Assembly (NCBI RefSeq): GCF_020882245.1 | Contig: NC_083598.1 | Location: 6,069,178-6,133,177, forward strand | Source: Rhopalosiphum padi | Taxonomy: Eukaryota; Arthropoda; Insecta; Hemiptera; Aphididae | Length of the DNA stretch: 64,000 bases | Reading direction: 5' to 3' | In this document: piece after piece, positions 1 to 12,964 of the stretch | How positions within the stretch are numbered: position 1 is the first letter of the stretch | How the letters are laid out: each line of letters opens with the position of its first letter | Notes under the pieces: model-generated | The model's database searches: none | What the model was told of the DNA's origin: nothing | What the model saw: the letters and a program-made list of their open reading frames with translations, nothing else | Translations under genes and position numbers: made by a program

Positions 1-3000
1 GCAGGTACCCACTTACCTATAACCTATCTTTTTATTATATTAATTGCGTCAAATAATGTATATAAAGGTATTAGTTATTACTCATTAGGTACTTTCAATC
101 GATAATATTAAATTTATCCATAAAGATAAAATTTCTAAAATAGTAATTTAAACAGATAATAATTTAATATTAAACGTCGAGTAAAACCTAAAGATACCAA
201 ATATTGCTCTTATAAAATAAAAATATGCTTTGAAATAAAAATGGATCAAATTATGCGAATATACTATACGTAAACATAACAATTTTACTTTCGTGTTCTA
301 TAGATCACAAAACGAATTTTTTCTACTCTGCAATTTATGTTATTAAAGGGAAAAAATATGGAAATATTGCAAATGCATAAACATCCGTCCTTTATAGTTA
401 TTAGTGTTATTACTCGTAGTAGTCATAAATAATGCTTATAAATTATAATATATATTTATCTAGTAATTTACCTATAGAATTCTCCAGACTCAATTTTTCC
501 TTTAATTATATACATTTATTTAAATTCTTATTTTGAGAATTCTTAAAAGGACGTCATACCACTACGATAACGTAACTAACGCTCCAGAGATGGCGTTCGT
601 ATCACCTATATACCGCAGTAAGTGAGTTGATTCCCGACCTACTTTATGTATTAGTTGATTCCCGGGTCATTACTCATTACGAGTTATGTGCGAGCTGTTC
701 GAAGTGCAGTCGAAAACATATATTAAATGCAAGAACAATGGGACTATAAAATCCATAACAAACCGAGAAAAACACATTTTTTTGATAGAAGTGATGTCAC
801 GGTATACTGGTTATCTCATTACCAGATAACAATTTTTATGTGTTTTAAATATTTTTACCTAATTATTATTTTTTTTAACTAATATATTTTTTAATAAATA
901 ATAAAATATAATGTAATACAATAAAAATTGAATGATTTTCAAAATATAAAAAAACTAAAAAGAACAACATTTTTGAGAAACTTGTCAGCCAACCTCCTCA
1001 TCGTGGTGTCTCTTAGATTACGCTAATAGGTTGAATATTTGACTAAATATTGAAAAAAATATATTATGACTCGGGAACCAACTCGTATGCAGCCCTAAGA
1101 CTATATTTTCAAATTCTTAGATTTTTGTTATACCATTAAAATTTACAGCGACCTGTTACAATATAAACCATAAGTTGTTAAACAGATAATTTTTATGAAA
1201 ATATTGATGTAAGTATATAAATTGAAATTCAAATAAAGATTACTTTCCTAGTTATTAAACCTCGTGTAGGTATTAAAAATAATGGTCTTGGTCTATGTAT
1301 GATAATAGTTTTAAAATACATAGATATGATAATTTAAAAAATAAAAATAACAGTACCTAATATTACTATTTTAAAAACTTGTAATTTGTAAACATTATAG
1401 GAGTAAAATAAGTACTATTGAGTAAATTATTATATAAAAGTACCTATAATATAGTTTAATAACTCAGAAATTACCTACTACTTCGAATTTTGATTCAAAT
1501 AATAAAATATATAAATTTTAAAATAGTGTAGTTAACTATGGTCGAGTAAAAGAGGCAATTTTCATTTGTAAAAAAAAGTTTGTATCATTGCAAATTTGCA
1601 ACAGGAGTTTGTCCTTTTCTTAAATCTTAAATGGCATAGAAAAACAAAAAAATATTTTAAAACATGATCTGCAAGTAAATACTTAAATATCTCTAAAATC
1701 AGAATCTGAATAAAAACATTATTAAAGGATAAAAGAGGGGTGAACATTTTTGTTGATTCATTCTGTATTATATTTCTTATAATATGCTTCCAGTCCAGTG
1801 CATTTTCTATCTGTGGTCGTCGAATCACTCGTTATATACAATTTTTGTTTTTACTCATAACGACGACTATATATATACCATGGATGTATAACTATATATA
1901 TGTATATTATATATATATATATTTCGAATTCGACTAAGATTTAAATCTATTTGGATGTATTAACCGAGAAGTCGTGATGACGTTATACAGTGTTATGTTA
2001 ATCGATTTCTATTGTAACTTGGACGTATAATTTCTGATAAATAAAAGAAAAATAATTAGTGATCGACCGTTTATAGCTGGCTCCCTAGCAGTTTAATATG
2101 ATGTTTATGTAAATTGATGCGTATTTTACTTGCTTGCGTAATTATTAAAATAGAAGCTGTAGATATAAAATGATAATCAAAAAATATTTTGAAAACCAAA
2201 TGCTAAACCACCAAAATTTACACTCAATAAATTATGTCTAATAGTATTTTTATTTCTTTATTCTAGTAAAATGTATGGTATGTGTGTGTGTGTGGGTATT
2301 TGTATATTATATATTATAACTTTTACAAAATAATAATGCGTGAACATTTCGATGTAAATTTTTTTAGCATCAGAGAATTTAAATTGGTCTATTGTAAACA
2401 TGATAGGTGATGTACAATACTCTGAATACTCATGATTTTTTTGGAAAAATATTACAAGAATTATTCAAATATGACCTTCTTAATGTCTTGAAGTACAAAC
2501 TTCTCGTATAGTTGAATAGAATATCCATAGTTAATATTTAGAGAAATGTTTGATTATATAATAAGGTTTCTATTATTATCATTTATCACCTACCTACGTG
2601 AAAGAATCGTAGATCATATACCATGAATTGTTTAGCAATACATTACTGACAATAATACGTCCTAATATAATTATATTAACATGGAAGCGGTGCATGTCGT
2701 GTAACTTATTTAATATTAAGTGAAATTAATTGTAAAAAATATAAACGTTCATAATTGTAATACTAATTAATAAATTAATGTTAACTGGTTGTACATAATT
2801 TAAGAGAACTGCACATTTCAAAATTTGTATTAAATAAGATTAAAACATTCGCTGTTCTATATTATAATAAATTAACGGTTTTCTATTTTATAGCGCTAGA
2901 ATAACTTATAAAAAACATTAAGTACTAATTAAAGTATGACGAGTATGTGATAATTTACAAAAAATATATATCTTCTATACAATATTGATAGATTATTAAT

Positions 3001-3362
3001 TATAAACTGTGCTTATTTATTTCTTGGAGATTTCATATTTACTCATCTCCAAAATATTAATGATATCTTTAATTAAATATACGAATATTTGATCAATGCT
3101 TATACCTACTACCTATACCTATTTATTTTGAAGAGTATTCCAAGTGGTGGTAATATAATTTTCATAAATATAATTTTATAATGAATATAAATCATTTATT
3201 GTAGGGTTACACAAGTTGTATTAGATGTGATCGGAGACTGGATTCATTAGTATTTGTATTTATTTTTTAACGTCAATAAATATAGCAGTTAAAAATATAT
3301 TTTATGATATAAAAATTTGGAGTTTAATAGGTACTTACTATTTAAAAATATATCGTTTACAG
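1..3362. other. AT-rich intronic or intergenic sequence upstream of the first visible CCDC174 exon
   Basis: No coding sequence with recognisable similarity or sensible composition is visible here. The first CCDC174 exon starts at a splice acceptor, and the missing N-terminal part of the protein would need several hundred codons, so most of this stretch is probably intron. It holds a GT-rich tract near 2281-2296 and TA-rich simple sequence near 1868-1921. A pair of inverted repeats lies at about 652-675 and 1065-1088, based on GTTGATTCCCGGGTCAT and its diverged complement, and may mark a small transposon remnant. Short open frames at 1562-1937 are low-complexity and are not called. Confidence 0.5.
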
Positions 3363-4483
3363 AGGTTCGGGAGCACGGTGTTGGTTATTATACATTTTCA
3401 ACGGACGAAAAAGAACGTCATCGCCAACAAGCCGAACTTAAAAAGCTTCGAGAACAGACTAAAACCACGCAAATTTCAGTACAAAAGCTCAAGGAAAAGC
3501 GTGCTGCACAGATGGCCATCCGACTTAAGGCCATCAAGCGACGTAAAAAGGAAAAACTTGGGCTTCCAATGGACTCCAGCTCTGGTAAATTTATGTTCAT
3601 CACACTGGTGTAACTGAATAATAATATTTTGGTTTATAATTTTTAGACGAAGAAGCGCCGCCACCAAAAGATCCGTCTCCGGAAATTATCGAAGATATGG
3701 ACGCCGAACGCGCATTCGAAAAGTTGAGAAAAGCTGCTCATGTCAGACCTTGGGACCACGGAAAGGATGGACTACAAAAACCTTGTATGCTTGTTTTTTT
3801 AAAAAATTTTTTTGTGATATATTTATTTTAATTATAATTATCTCATCGAGATTGTAATTATTATGGAATATGGGTACTTGTTAATATAGTTATGACGTAT
3901 TGTGTTTATAATTTGTCTTTTATGATCATTTATTGTTTTAGTGTTGACTCAAGAAGAGTGGAACGAAAAGCAACGCGCCGAAAGGAAGCCGGATTTTGCG
4001 TGGAATTACGACGACGGCATGAAAGTGCCCAAAAGCCGATCCAATAACTTTCAACACGTCGACGAAGACGATAATGAGGATGACGAGGACGACAACGAAG
4101 ACATGGTTGGACCGTCGTTGGATATGTTCATTGCACCGAATAATCCAAACAAACAGAGTACAATTACGTCGAGAAACTTCAAACAGTTTATTCACAACGA
4201 GTTGGACGATGAACCTACGACCACTAACAATAAACCGTCTTATGACGACGATAGCGATTTGGATAATATTCCATTACCGACTGAATTTAAGAAAGGAGCA
4301 GAAATCGCACCGCCCCCAACTTACGAATATTATGGACCAAGTGGGCGAGGACTAAAAGCACAAGACAACTTTATTAGTGTTAATGAAATGCAGGACTCTA
4401 TTACCAAAGGATTTTCAAACGTAAAAAACATGAATAAACCTCGATCAGTCAGAGGTATTGTGGACGATGATGATGATGATTGA
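3363..4483 (+). CDS. CCDC174: CCDC174-like coiled-coil protein, C-terminal part (5' exons outside window)
   Basis: Three exons are visible: 3363-3584, 3647-3784 and 3942-4483 (TGA). They are joined by GT-AG introns and keep one frame, giving about 299 C-terminal residues. The first exon carries the family signature, GVGYYTFSTDEKERHRQQ followed by LREQT and a Lys/Arg-rich helix (KLKEKR, RLKAIKRRKKEK). The second ends with VRPWDHGK, matching the family's R-x-W-D-x-GK motif, and the third opens with EEWNEKQRAERKPDFAW, matching the conserved kR..eR.peFa segment. The tail is acidic with Asp runs and ends in six Asp. In animals CCDC174 is a nuclear protein linked to the exon junction complex and RNA processing; that role is family knowledge. 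The N-terminal half is missing, so the preceding intron is at least 3.3 kb. A possible AATAAA polyadenylation signal lies at 4688-4693. Confidence 0.85.
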
Positions 4484-4973
4484 TGGTAAATAGTTTTCAA
4501 GATGTTACCCAATGAAAAATATTATGTTATAATAATGTATATGATTTGTTACTTATATTGAACCATTTAGTGACATGATAACTATACAAATGTCTTAAGA
4601 ACTGTATACTTGTAAAATCTTCAATCATATCACAAGTGGTATTATTGAAAACTATTATATAGGTATGTAAAATTGTTTAGATAAAAAAATAAAAGGTAAT
4701 TTGTTATTAAATTCTCTATTATTATAAATGAAAAAACAAAATGTCAATAATTAATTATCACAATTTTGTATCATGTAATAAGTTTACACACTATTTTAAA
4801 ATAAATAAATATTATTATATAAGTATTTTAAAACAATATTTAATTTATTATAACTGGAATAAAAAATTAAACAAAATAAAATAAATAAGCGTCTAAAATA
4901 GGAATTATTTAATATATATATTACATTAATTAAATCTCACTCAATAATCATTAATCAAACAAAAAAATAGTAT
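4484..4973. other. Convergent 3' intergenic region between CCDC174 and GCC88
   Basis: This 490-base AT-rich spacer separates two converging genes. It contains AATAAA on the + strand at 4688-4693, suited to CCDC174, and TTTATT runs that read as AATAAA on the - strand for the golgin. The golgin stop codon itself overlaps an AATAAA-like string. No other feature is seen. Confidence 0.5.
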
Positions 4974-7900
4974 TTATTTGCCTTGAGATAAACTTTTAAT
5001 AGCTTTCTCTGCTTCGCTATCAGAAAATTTCAAAACTGCTGCTATTGCATTTACCATATGTTTTCGAATTTTATCATCAGCTGTAAGGAAGTAACTCAAT
5101 GTTACATTTTTCAGATATTCTAAATTAGCACCTTCTCTAGATTTACATGATTCAAGTCTGAAAAATAAAATGATTAAAATCTCTACTGTTTTTGTTACAA
5201 ATAACTAATTTAATACCTACCTAACTAATTGTTGGTTTAGTTTATCGATATCTGCTTTATATTGCTGCTGCATATCAGCTGTACTCTTCTGTAAGTCTCT
5301 GTACTTAGATTCTATTTTAGACTTAGATTTTCTAAATTTGGATATCTCCATATCCTTCAGAGCTAATTCGTGTGCATAATGAAGCAGGTGTGATCCTTTT
5401 TTACTAGATTCCTCATCCAAATATTCCTGGAACTAAAAACATAAAAAAATCACATGGTTACAAATAAAAGTATATAATAAATTACTTACCTCTTTTCTTG
5501 AACCAGTTGAAGAATGGGATATTTTTCTGTTATATTTTGTAGAATGTAGAGTTTCACGTAAAGTATTTAGTTCCAGTTCTTTTTCTAATACCAGTTCTTG
5601 TGCTTTATCACGTTGCTTTAATAACTGTTGTTCTAAAATTGATGTCCGTTTACGCCATTCCAAATCATTTGTCATATATTTTTCTTTCCAACTGTTATTT
5701 TCCTTTAAGTAATGAATTAATAATAGATACAATAATAATTTTATTAAATTTAACAACTGCAAAAATCTATTTACTTCATTATCTTCTAATTTTTCTTTGT
5801 ATTTGCGTTCCAGCTGGTCTTGTTCAAATTGCAGTGTGTTGACATGTTGTTTTAAACTTTTTACTTGATTTAATAAAACTGAATTATCTTGTTTAGAAGA
5901 CAGATTATTTTCATCTTGCTGATCTGAATGTTCGATATGTTTCGTTTTATAATCGTAAATATCAAAATCTTTTAATATTAAATCTGCAAAACAAATTAAT
6001 AATAGGGAAAACCACTTTTTAAATTAATATAACTAAATGTATTTACCTTCAATATTTAAAGGAACTTCTGATGTCTTAGCTAAATTTAATAAAAGAGTTT
6101 TGAAGTGCTTGAATTTTTCAACTATTTCAGATACAGTGTATTCTTCATTATTTTCACTTTCATTTTCATTTTCTATTTCTAATTTATTTATTTGTTCCTA
6201 TTATCAAAATAATTTAAATATAATTATTAATTAATATACAGGATAACTCATTTGAAATGCCTACACTCTTATTTATATGATGTGGAAATCAAAATTAAAA
6301 AGTATATAATATTTGTGAAATAAAAAAAATCATGGTTTTTGGTAGGTAATGTGTAATGTTCTACTGATGTTCAATTTAAATAATAATTCATATCTCATGG
6401 TTATTTTTATTTTTAATAGATAATAATAGTTAATATAATAAAAAGTATGATACAATCTTGAATACATATAAAAAGTTATCAAGTAAAAATGTTATTTATT
6501 ATACGAGATTAATAGTCATTGATAGGTGTCTTTCTCCATATTGTTTAGTTACCAAAAAAATCCATTTTTCAGACATTATTTTGGTAATAATATTGCATAA
6601 TATTTCAACTTTATATACTTATATATTTTTCATACATTTTAAACATAAATATAAATATATAAGCTGTTACCAAAATTAGTTGCTGATGTATTAACTTAAC
6701 AATTTAAATAATACATTTTGAATTTCAAAATAATAATTCAAAGCAGTAAAGTTGATTTACTCATATTAAGATTTGAATCCAATATATAATAATTAATGAT
6801 ACACTGAAATTAATTGTTACCACTTAGCACATAGCATGTGGGTAATCATTAACAAACTATTTACAATTTTTACACTTCTTCCATACAAGCAACTTAAGAG
6901 GACACTATACCCGCATATGTTGTCTCCGTCTTATACACATGTAACATAGTTAAAAACTGTTTTGCGCGGGACAACTTTACTCCCTCAATATTTTAATCAA
7001 AACAACTAAAATTTTAAATCGCATTGAGAAGAACTTTACCTGTGTTGTAGCGTTTTAATTTTTTTTGATAGTGGTAATTTTGTTGGTAATTTTTAATAAT
7101 TAAATGAAAAAAACATAAAGTTCTCAAACCGATAACTTTAATTGCATTCATGTTATCAAAAAAATTAAAACGCTATGACACAGGTAAAGTTCTTCCCAAT
7201 GGGATTTATAATTTTGGTTGTTTTGATTAAAATATCGAGGGAGTAAAGTTGTCCCACGCAAAACAGTTTTTAACTATGTTACATGTGTATAAGACAGAGA
7301 CAACACATGCGGGTATAGCGTCCTCTTAATATCGATAACATTTTGTTTTATGTATTAAAACTCCTAGTTTTTAAATTGAACGATCACACTTGACAAAAAT
7401 CATATGCATAATGTGTAGATAAATAAAACTATAACAAACCTTTAATGATTGTATTGTCAGTTCATCTTGATGTCTTATCTTATCATAAACACAAATTGAG
7501 TTTGAAAGTTCTGTCAAACGTGTTTCTAAATTTGAGACTCTCACTTCATGTGCAATTGCAAGTTCCCTAGCTCGATTTTCTGCATCTGTTGCTCTTTGTT
7601 GTTCCTTTAAAAAAACAATAATAATTATAAACTATGATCAAATATTAAAAAAACAATTTAAAAACTAAATTTTTTACTTGAGCAATGGCAATTGAATGGT
7701 TCTGTCTCACTGCTTTGACTTCATGTCGTAACTGAGATAACATACCAGATGTTTCTTCTTCTCTATACTTTAATTTTTGTTTAATATCTTTTAATTCAAC
7801 TTCCATATCTTGAGCAGATTTTTTTAAGTTTTCATTTTCTCTGTGGACATGAACAATTTCTTTTTGCAAACTATCTGCTAATGATTCAGCTTGCTCTTTT

Positions 7901-8617
7901 TGCCTACGTTCCTCAGCCATTAATTTTTGTAATTCTCTCATCATAACTCCATGGTCATTAAATTCTTTTTCTCGTTGTAATCGCTCTTTATTGAATTTTG
8001 CTTTAATATTTTCCATCTCTAATCGTTGAAGTTTTTTTAATGTATCCATTTTATTATTCAATTCTTTAACCAATTTTTCAAGCTAAAAAAATATATAGTT
8101 ATTAATTGATAATTTATAGTATAATAAAAGTCAAACATACCTCAAATATTTTATCTTGGAGGTGTTGTTTTTCATCAGCTGCAATTTCTTCAGCTTCATT
8201 TTTTTCTCGTTGTAAACTAGCTATAGTATTTACTAAATTGATAAATCGTGATTGTTGAGAATCATTAGACACCTGTTAAATTATTGAACATAATTTATGA
8301 TTTGTATTACAAATGTATATACATTTGTAAAAATTAATAATTTTTTTACCTCTGAAGTATCAGTCTCTGATGCATCTTCTCTATCATAGTTTGAGGATGC
8401 CTTCAATGTGTCTTCCAGAGCTTTTTTTTCTAGTGTCAGTTTCTTATACGCAACTACCAAATCTAAAAAAAAACAGTACACAATTATATTGAAATATTTG
8501 AATCCCATAGAAAGTAGAAAATATTTAAAAATCATTACTGTGCAAATTCTTTTTGTATTTTTCTAATTCGGACTGTTCCTTTATTGATGACTGACTATTA
8601 TTTTCCTTCTGCTCCAT
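4974..8617 (-). CDS. GCC1: GRIP-domain golgin of the GCC88/GCC1 type, complete, ten coding exons
   Basis: Coding exons on the minus strand: 8539-8617, 8350-8462, 8141-8272, 7678-8082, 7440-7604, 6047-6197, 5775-5983, 5490-5702, 5221-5432 and 4974-5157. All have GT-AG borders and join in frame into 620 residues; the start is ATG at 8617 (MEQKENNSQSS). Nearly the whole protein is Glu/Lys/Gln-rich coiled coil. The C-terminus is a GRIP domain at about residues 565-612, with the hallmark GANLEYLKNVTLSYFLT and AAVLKF. The Tyr of EYLKN (about residue 574) is the residue that in GRIP domains contacts Arl1-GTP. Family members are peripheral trans-Golgi tethers for endosome-to-TGN traffic. Assignment to GCC88 rather than another GRIP golgin rests on length (vertebrate GCC1 is about 775 aa) and on the HLLHYAHELALKD region just before the GRIP domain, so the subfamily is less certain than the domain. 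The 7439-6198 intron contains a palindromic transposon. Confidence 0.88.
6898..7325. mobile_element. Palindromic MITE with TTAA target site (piggyBac-like), in GCC88 intron
   Basis: The two halves are long inverted repeats. The left starts GAGGACACTATACCCGCATA and the right is its complement ending GGGTATAGCGTCCTC. Arms of well over 150 bp match with only scattered differences and include TTGTCTCCGTCTTATAC. The element is flanked on both sides by TTAA (6894-6897 and 7326-7329), the target duplication typical of piggyBac elements. It has no coding capacity, so it is a non-autonomous fold-back copy. Related but more diverged palindromes occur at 50226-50655 and, more weakly, at about 39880-40200 and 61905-62300. 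Confidence 0.75.
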
Positions 8618-9660
8618 TTTAGTATATACTAATAAGGTATTAAGAAAAAATATAAATATACGTTTTTTGTATACATATAATTTAAGAACACTCACACATA
8701 ACTTTTAGTTAATGAGTATGAATTTAATACAATATAATATTATTAATGAGGTAGGTAACGAAATATAAATGAATCAACGGCTTCCAATCACAATAATGTC
8801 TTGAATAATAATACCGTTAAGGTTTCGCAACATCGTAAGTGAGCATTTGAGCAATAAATTGAGACATAGCCGGATAGCCTATAGGGTCATAGATGATATT
8901 TGATTTGAGATCTTCAAATTTCAGTTTTCATTATTAATATAATAATGCATATTTGCTAATGTCATCAATTATTTCCGTACTCATCCGTAGATTATGTTAT
9001 CAAAGAAAATTTTACAATATTATCACCACAAATATATTATTATATATATGTATATAATAAACTATAATAGATTGCTAACTTGCTTGTGTATTTCATTGAA
9101 GCCAACAATCCGCCATTTTAATTGAGGCCAGAACATCATATCAGTTGTTATTATTTATAATGATAACAAATGTTTTTTCTTCAAGCTTAAATTTTCAATA
9201 TTAAAAAAAAAATAATTCTTAAGTTCACAAGTTGTAACTATAAATAAATTCAAAAATTAACTATTAGATATTTTTAGTTTTACATATAAATAAAAAATGA
9301 AACCGGTCATTTTCAATTTTTTATAATATAAATAAATAAATCAAATTGAGTATTAAAACTAAAACATTCTTCGTCAAATTGTATGATACAAGAATCATTA
9401 GCTATAGTAAGCTATTATTAGGATAACATTGATCAGTAAATTACATGTTATAAATAAAATAGTTTTCTTTAGTTTTTATCTTTTGCCTGCCATTTTAACG
9501 CTTGACCATGTCATTACTTAACTGCAAGTATGTAGTCATATCTTGAGGTATTTTCTGGTTATTTGATTTATTATATCTATTTTATGTGGTTTTGAATATA
9601 AGTCTGTGTAAAAATAATTACACTTTAAATACTGTTGAAGATGTTATTGATTCATTTTGT
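8618..9660. other. AT-rich upstream region of the golgin gene
   Basis: This stretch lies 5' of the GCC88-like start codon and would contain its promoter and 5' UTR. No core promoter motif can be assigned with confidence. It is mostly AT-rich simple sequence with no coding signal. Confidence 0.3.
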
Positions 9661-9674
9661 ACATAAATAATTAT

Positions 9675-10860
9675 TTAATAATAGTCCATATTTTTGACAA
9701 ACAATTTTTTTTCTATTATCAATGGTTTAAATAAAGTTTCTGTCAATCTAATAGTTTTATAGAAACTATCTGAAGCTAGTTTAAGACTGCCTCGTTGTCT
9801 TACAAATGTAAATTTTCTAATTGATTTATTATCATCTTCTTTTTTTGTGGTATGTATGATCATGAATATCTAGAATATCTCGAATACTTGCAAGATTCAC
9901 ACTTCAAGTTGTGTAAGAGTGTTTTTATATCCACTTATGTAATACAAAACATTTTCAATGGTTGAATTAAGAAATATATTGTTACATTGTCCTGCTAATA
10001 TTTAATAATCAATCTCATTATTTTGTTTTTTAGGTTTTTGTAATTCTATTTAATCGCAAAAAGTGAATCTTCAATAGGTGACAATAATGCACAATTTCCA
10101 GAACTCATCTTAATAGAATTATGCTATAAGATAATTTTTAAAGCATTTTTAAACTCCAAACCACTTGGGAGTTGGGTTATTATCATGCCAACATTTTCCC
10201 CGCATAAAACCAAAGAATAACTCTATAGTGTCTTGACTGAATTTATAAGTGAGTATAAACATAAAACTATGGTTTACCAATAAATCTTTAGTTATAGTTA
10301 TTGTCGATTTCACATCTGTAGCAAAACCAATAATAAATGTTTTTCTCTTACTCTTCTATAAATACTGACTTGTTACTGTCTTTAAAGAATACAAGTATTC
10401 CATATTATTTTTAATATTTGCTTCAATATTTGAAATCCAATTTGTAATGAAACTAGTCACTAAGGCTTGGTAAGCTAATTGAAGATGTTTAAATAAATTA
10501 TAACTGAGCATTTTGTACTTAACTAAAAATTTTACTAATACAATTTATAGATTTAGTTTAATATACCTGATATTACTGTAAGCTTTAGGGGAGTAAAAAT
10601 AAATTGTTGTGGCTAACTTTTTTACTTCATCAGTATATCATTATGCTGTAGGTTCTACATTGGTATTTTGTGTTAAATCATTAAATGTTTCTATATTTTT
10701 TTTTGCAATCATGTCAGTGGTATCTACTATGTATGTTGATGATTTGATTGAAGACATCAACTCCTAATGATTTGTAACATTACGTACGTTTAGTTGCCTA
10801 TGCAGGATATTTGAAGGTCGATTTCTATAGTGTATTAATTATAATTATTTTCACGCTTAC
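9675..10860 (-). pseudogene. Decayed P-element/THAP9-like transposase fragment
   Basis: Minus-strand translation across 10140-10260 gives YKFSQDTIELFFGFMRGK followed by WHDNNPTPKWF and then an in-frame stop. This closely follows the C-terminal signature of P-element/THAP9-type transposases (a Q-D-x-[IL]-E-x-[FL]-F core, then N-N-P-T). Upstream pieces in changing frames (for example KMLSYNLFKHLQLAYQALV near 10440-10510) fit the preceding part of such proteins. A downstream open stretch at 9675-9863 contains FVRQRGSLKLASDSFYKTI, like the R-G-[GS]-L-x-x-[AP]-S-D segment near these proteins' ends. Stops and frame changes show that it is inactive. No terminal repeats were identified, so element limits are approximate. 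Confidence 0.65.
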
Positions 10861-12922
10861 AGATTTATTTTTCTAATAACTAAGATAATCATCTACTATC
10901 CTCATAATAATAACTCTTGAACTATATTTACAATCATAATACATATAGGAAAATAAAAAAAATGTAATGAGGAATATATTATGTATTATACTATATTATT
11001 GTAATACAGTATGGCGTATATAATAGACAATAGGTACTTTGTTATTCTTAAGATTATATAATTATACAAAAATACTAAATTTTCAAATCATTCGGTTATT
11101 AATAACTGGTAGGTGTATTTGCTATTGTAAATTAAGTGGATCGATGAATGTATTGATTTAACAATGATTAGTATTTTTTCTTATTTTTTGTATCTGTCAC
11201 ATAGAGTAATATTATACTACTCTAAAGTCTGTCGTTACCTTTTGAAATCAGTAGAAATATTACGATTTTCTTCTTCAGCATTTTTTATGGTAGAAAATAG
11301 AAATGTGAATTTTGTTGGTACCTTGGGTGATTAATTGAAAAAGTTTCTACTAGTTTTCTAAAGTTACAAGAAAAACAAATAAATCAAGGAAAACATGAAT
11401 TTTTAAACAGAAACAGTTTTTGACAAAACCGAATTTATTTACTATGGGTTAATGTAAAAACGAATAACTGTTAATTCTATAATAATTCACCAAATATTTA
11501 AAATAGCATTTTTTAAACTTGGTATAATTTTAATAATATGTTGACTCTTTTTGAGGGTTATTTATAGACATTAGAAATTTTCGATTTTTTTTATTTTTAG
11601 TTTTCAATTCTGAGCAAATTAACAGATGAATTAATTTTACAATGACTTGCGTTTTTTGTATTTCCTCAACTTTTGAGGTAATTATAAGACTAAAAATGCT
11701 TTGATTTTAAAGTTGAGGATTGTTTCTGGTAGCAAATTGAATCTAGTTAATATTTTATGGAGGAGAAAGGGTCAAACATAAAAAATTCTTAATACTTCTT
11801 AAAATAACCGGGGGGAGAGGAACAAAAGAAGAATAAGGAAAATCGGCTTTTTTTTTGTTGCAAAACCAGTATTATAATAGCCAGACAACCAGACACCAGT
11901 ATATTACTAAACATATGATAAAGCTATTAACTAGATAAAATATGTAAATTCTGTTAATTCTTACTATAGTAATAATAGGTATTTGATACTTGATAACTAT
12001 ATTTGAAATCATTTTAAGTATAATATAAACAATATAACTTTGTTTTTTGTATGAAACAAAATTAACATCAAATGTTTTTCATCAATATTTTAGTAGATAT
12101 AAATGTATAATATAAATTATCCTATTTATACCATCATGAACTGTAAGGTGGTATTAACTCAAAATATAATAAGAATAATATAATAATGTGGTATATGTAT
12201 ATATACATATAAATTATAATAATTATATTTTAATAATATAATAAATGTTTTTTATAAAAATAAGTACTCTAATACTAATACAAAAAAAAAATTATTTTTT
12301 TAGCAATAGGTATTAAAAATTGTGATGAAATACACTGAGTAGTTAGTGATATAAGCAAACTATTCAGAATCCTTTTTCGTTTATAATAATATATCATTGA
12401 ATTCAAATTTAGCACACCCATTAAAGTGACGTTGACGTACTCGACACCTAATGGCTAATGTACTGTAGAGTGGTATCCGCTTGGCACTTGCTTATCTTTT
12501 CTTATTTTGTGTTAAACTGTATTTATTTAAAACAATATAAATTGTTTTTTTGTAATTATTATTTATTTCTATCGTTTAAATTAACAAATCAAAATTATTT
12601 ACCTTTAAATTGAGTATTAGAATATCTAATTATCAATGGTAAAAAATTAATTAATATGACTATAAATCTATAAAAATTACAAGTATTCTTATTAATTAAG
12701 TACGATTGGTCTTCAGTAATATACCTGATACTTAAATTTAAATTTAAAAAATATAATTAATTAAATGTAGATACCCTTAGGTACCTTTCACCTCACCCCT
12801 AAAACACTTCAATGTCTTAAGTCATATTAATAAATATATAGTGTCGTCACATCGATAAATGTACTGCATATATAGACATATAGTTCATAATTATTAGTAT
12901 CATAAATTTATTTTAGATATAA

Positions 12923-12923
<1 letters not shown>

Positions 12924-12961
<38 letters not shown>
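12924..12961. repeat. (TA)n microsatellite
   Basis: An uninterrupted run of about eighteen TA units follows GTG. A second similar run is at about 19170-19197. Confidence 0.9.

Positions 12962-12964
<3 letters not shown>

Noticed and set aside
590..617. ATG followed by a strong donor GTAAGTGAG, as a possible first exon of CCDC174
   Set aside because: Only nine codons with no similarity to the family N-terminus; hundreds of missing residues must be encoded elsewhere.
1562..1937. Overlapping open frames on both strands
   Set aside because: Ile/Tyr/Phe-rich low-complexity translations with no domain, as expected by chance in AT-rich DNA.
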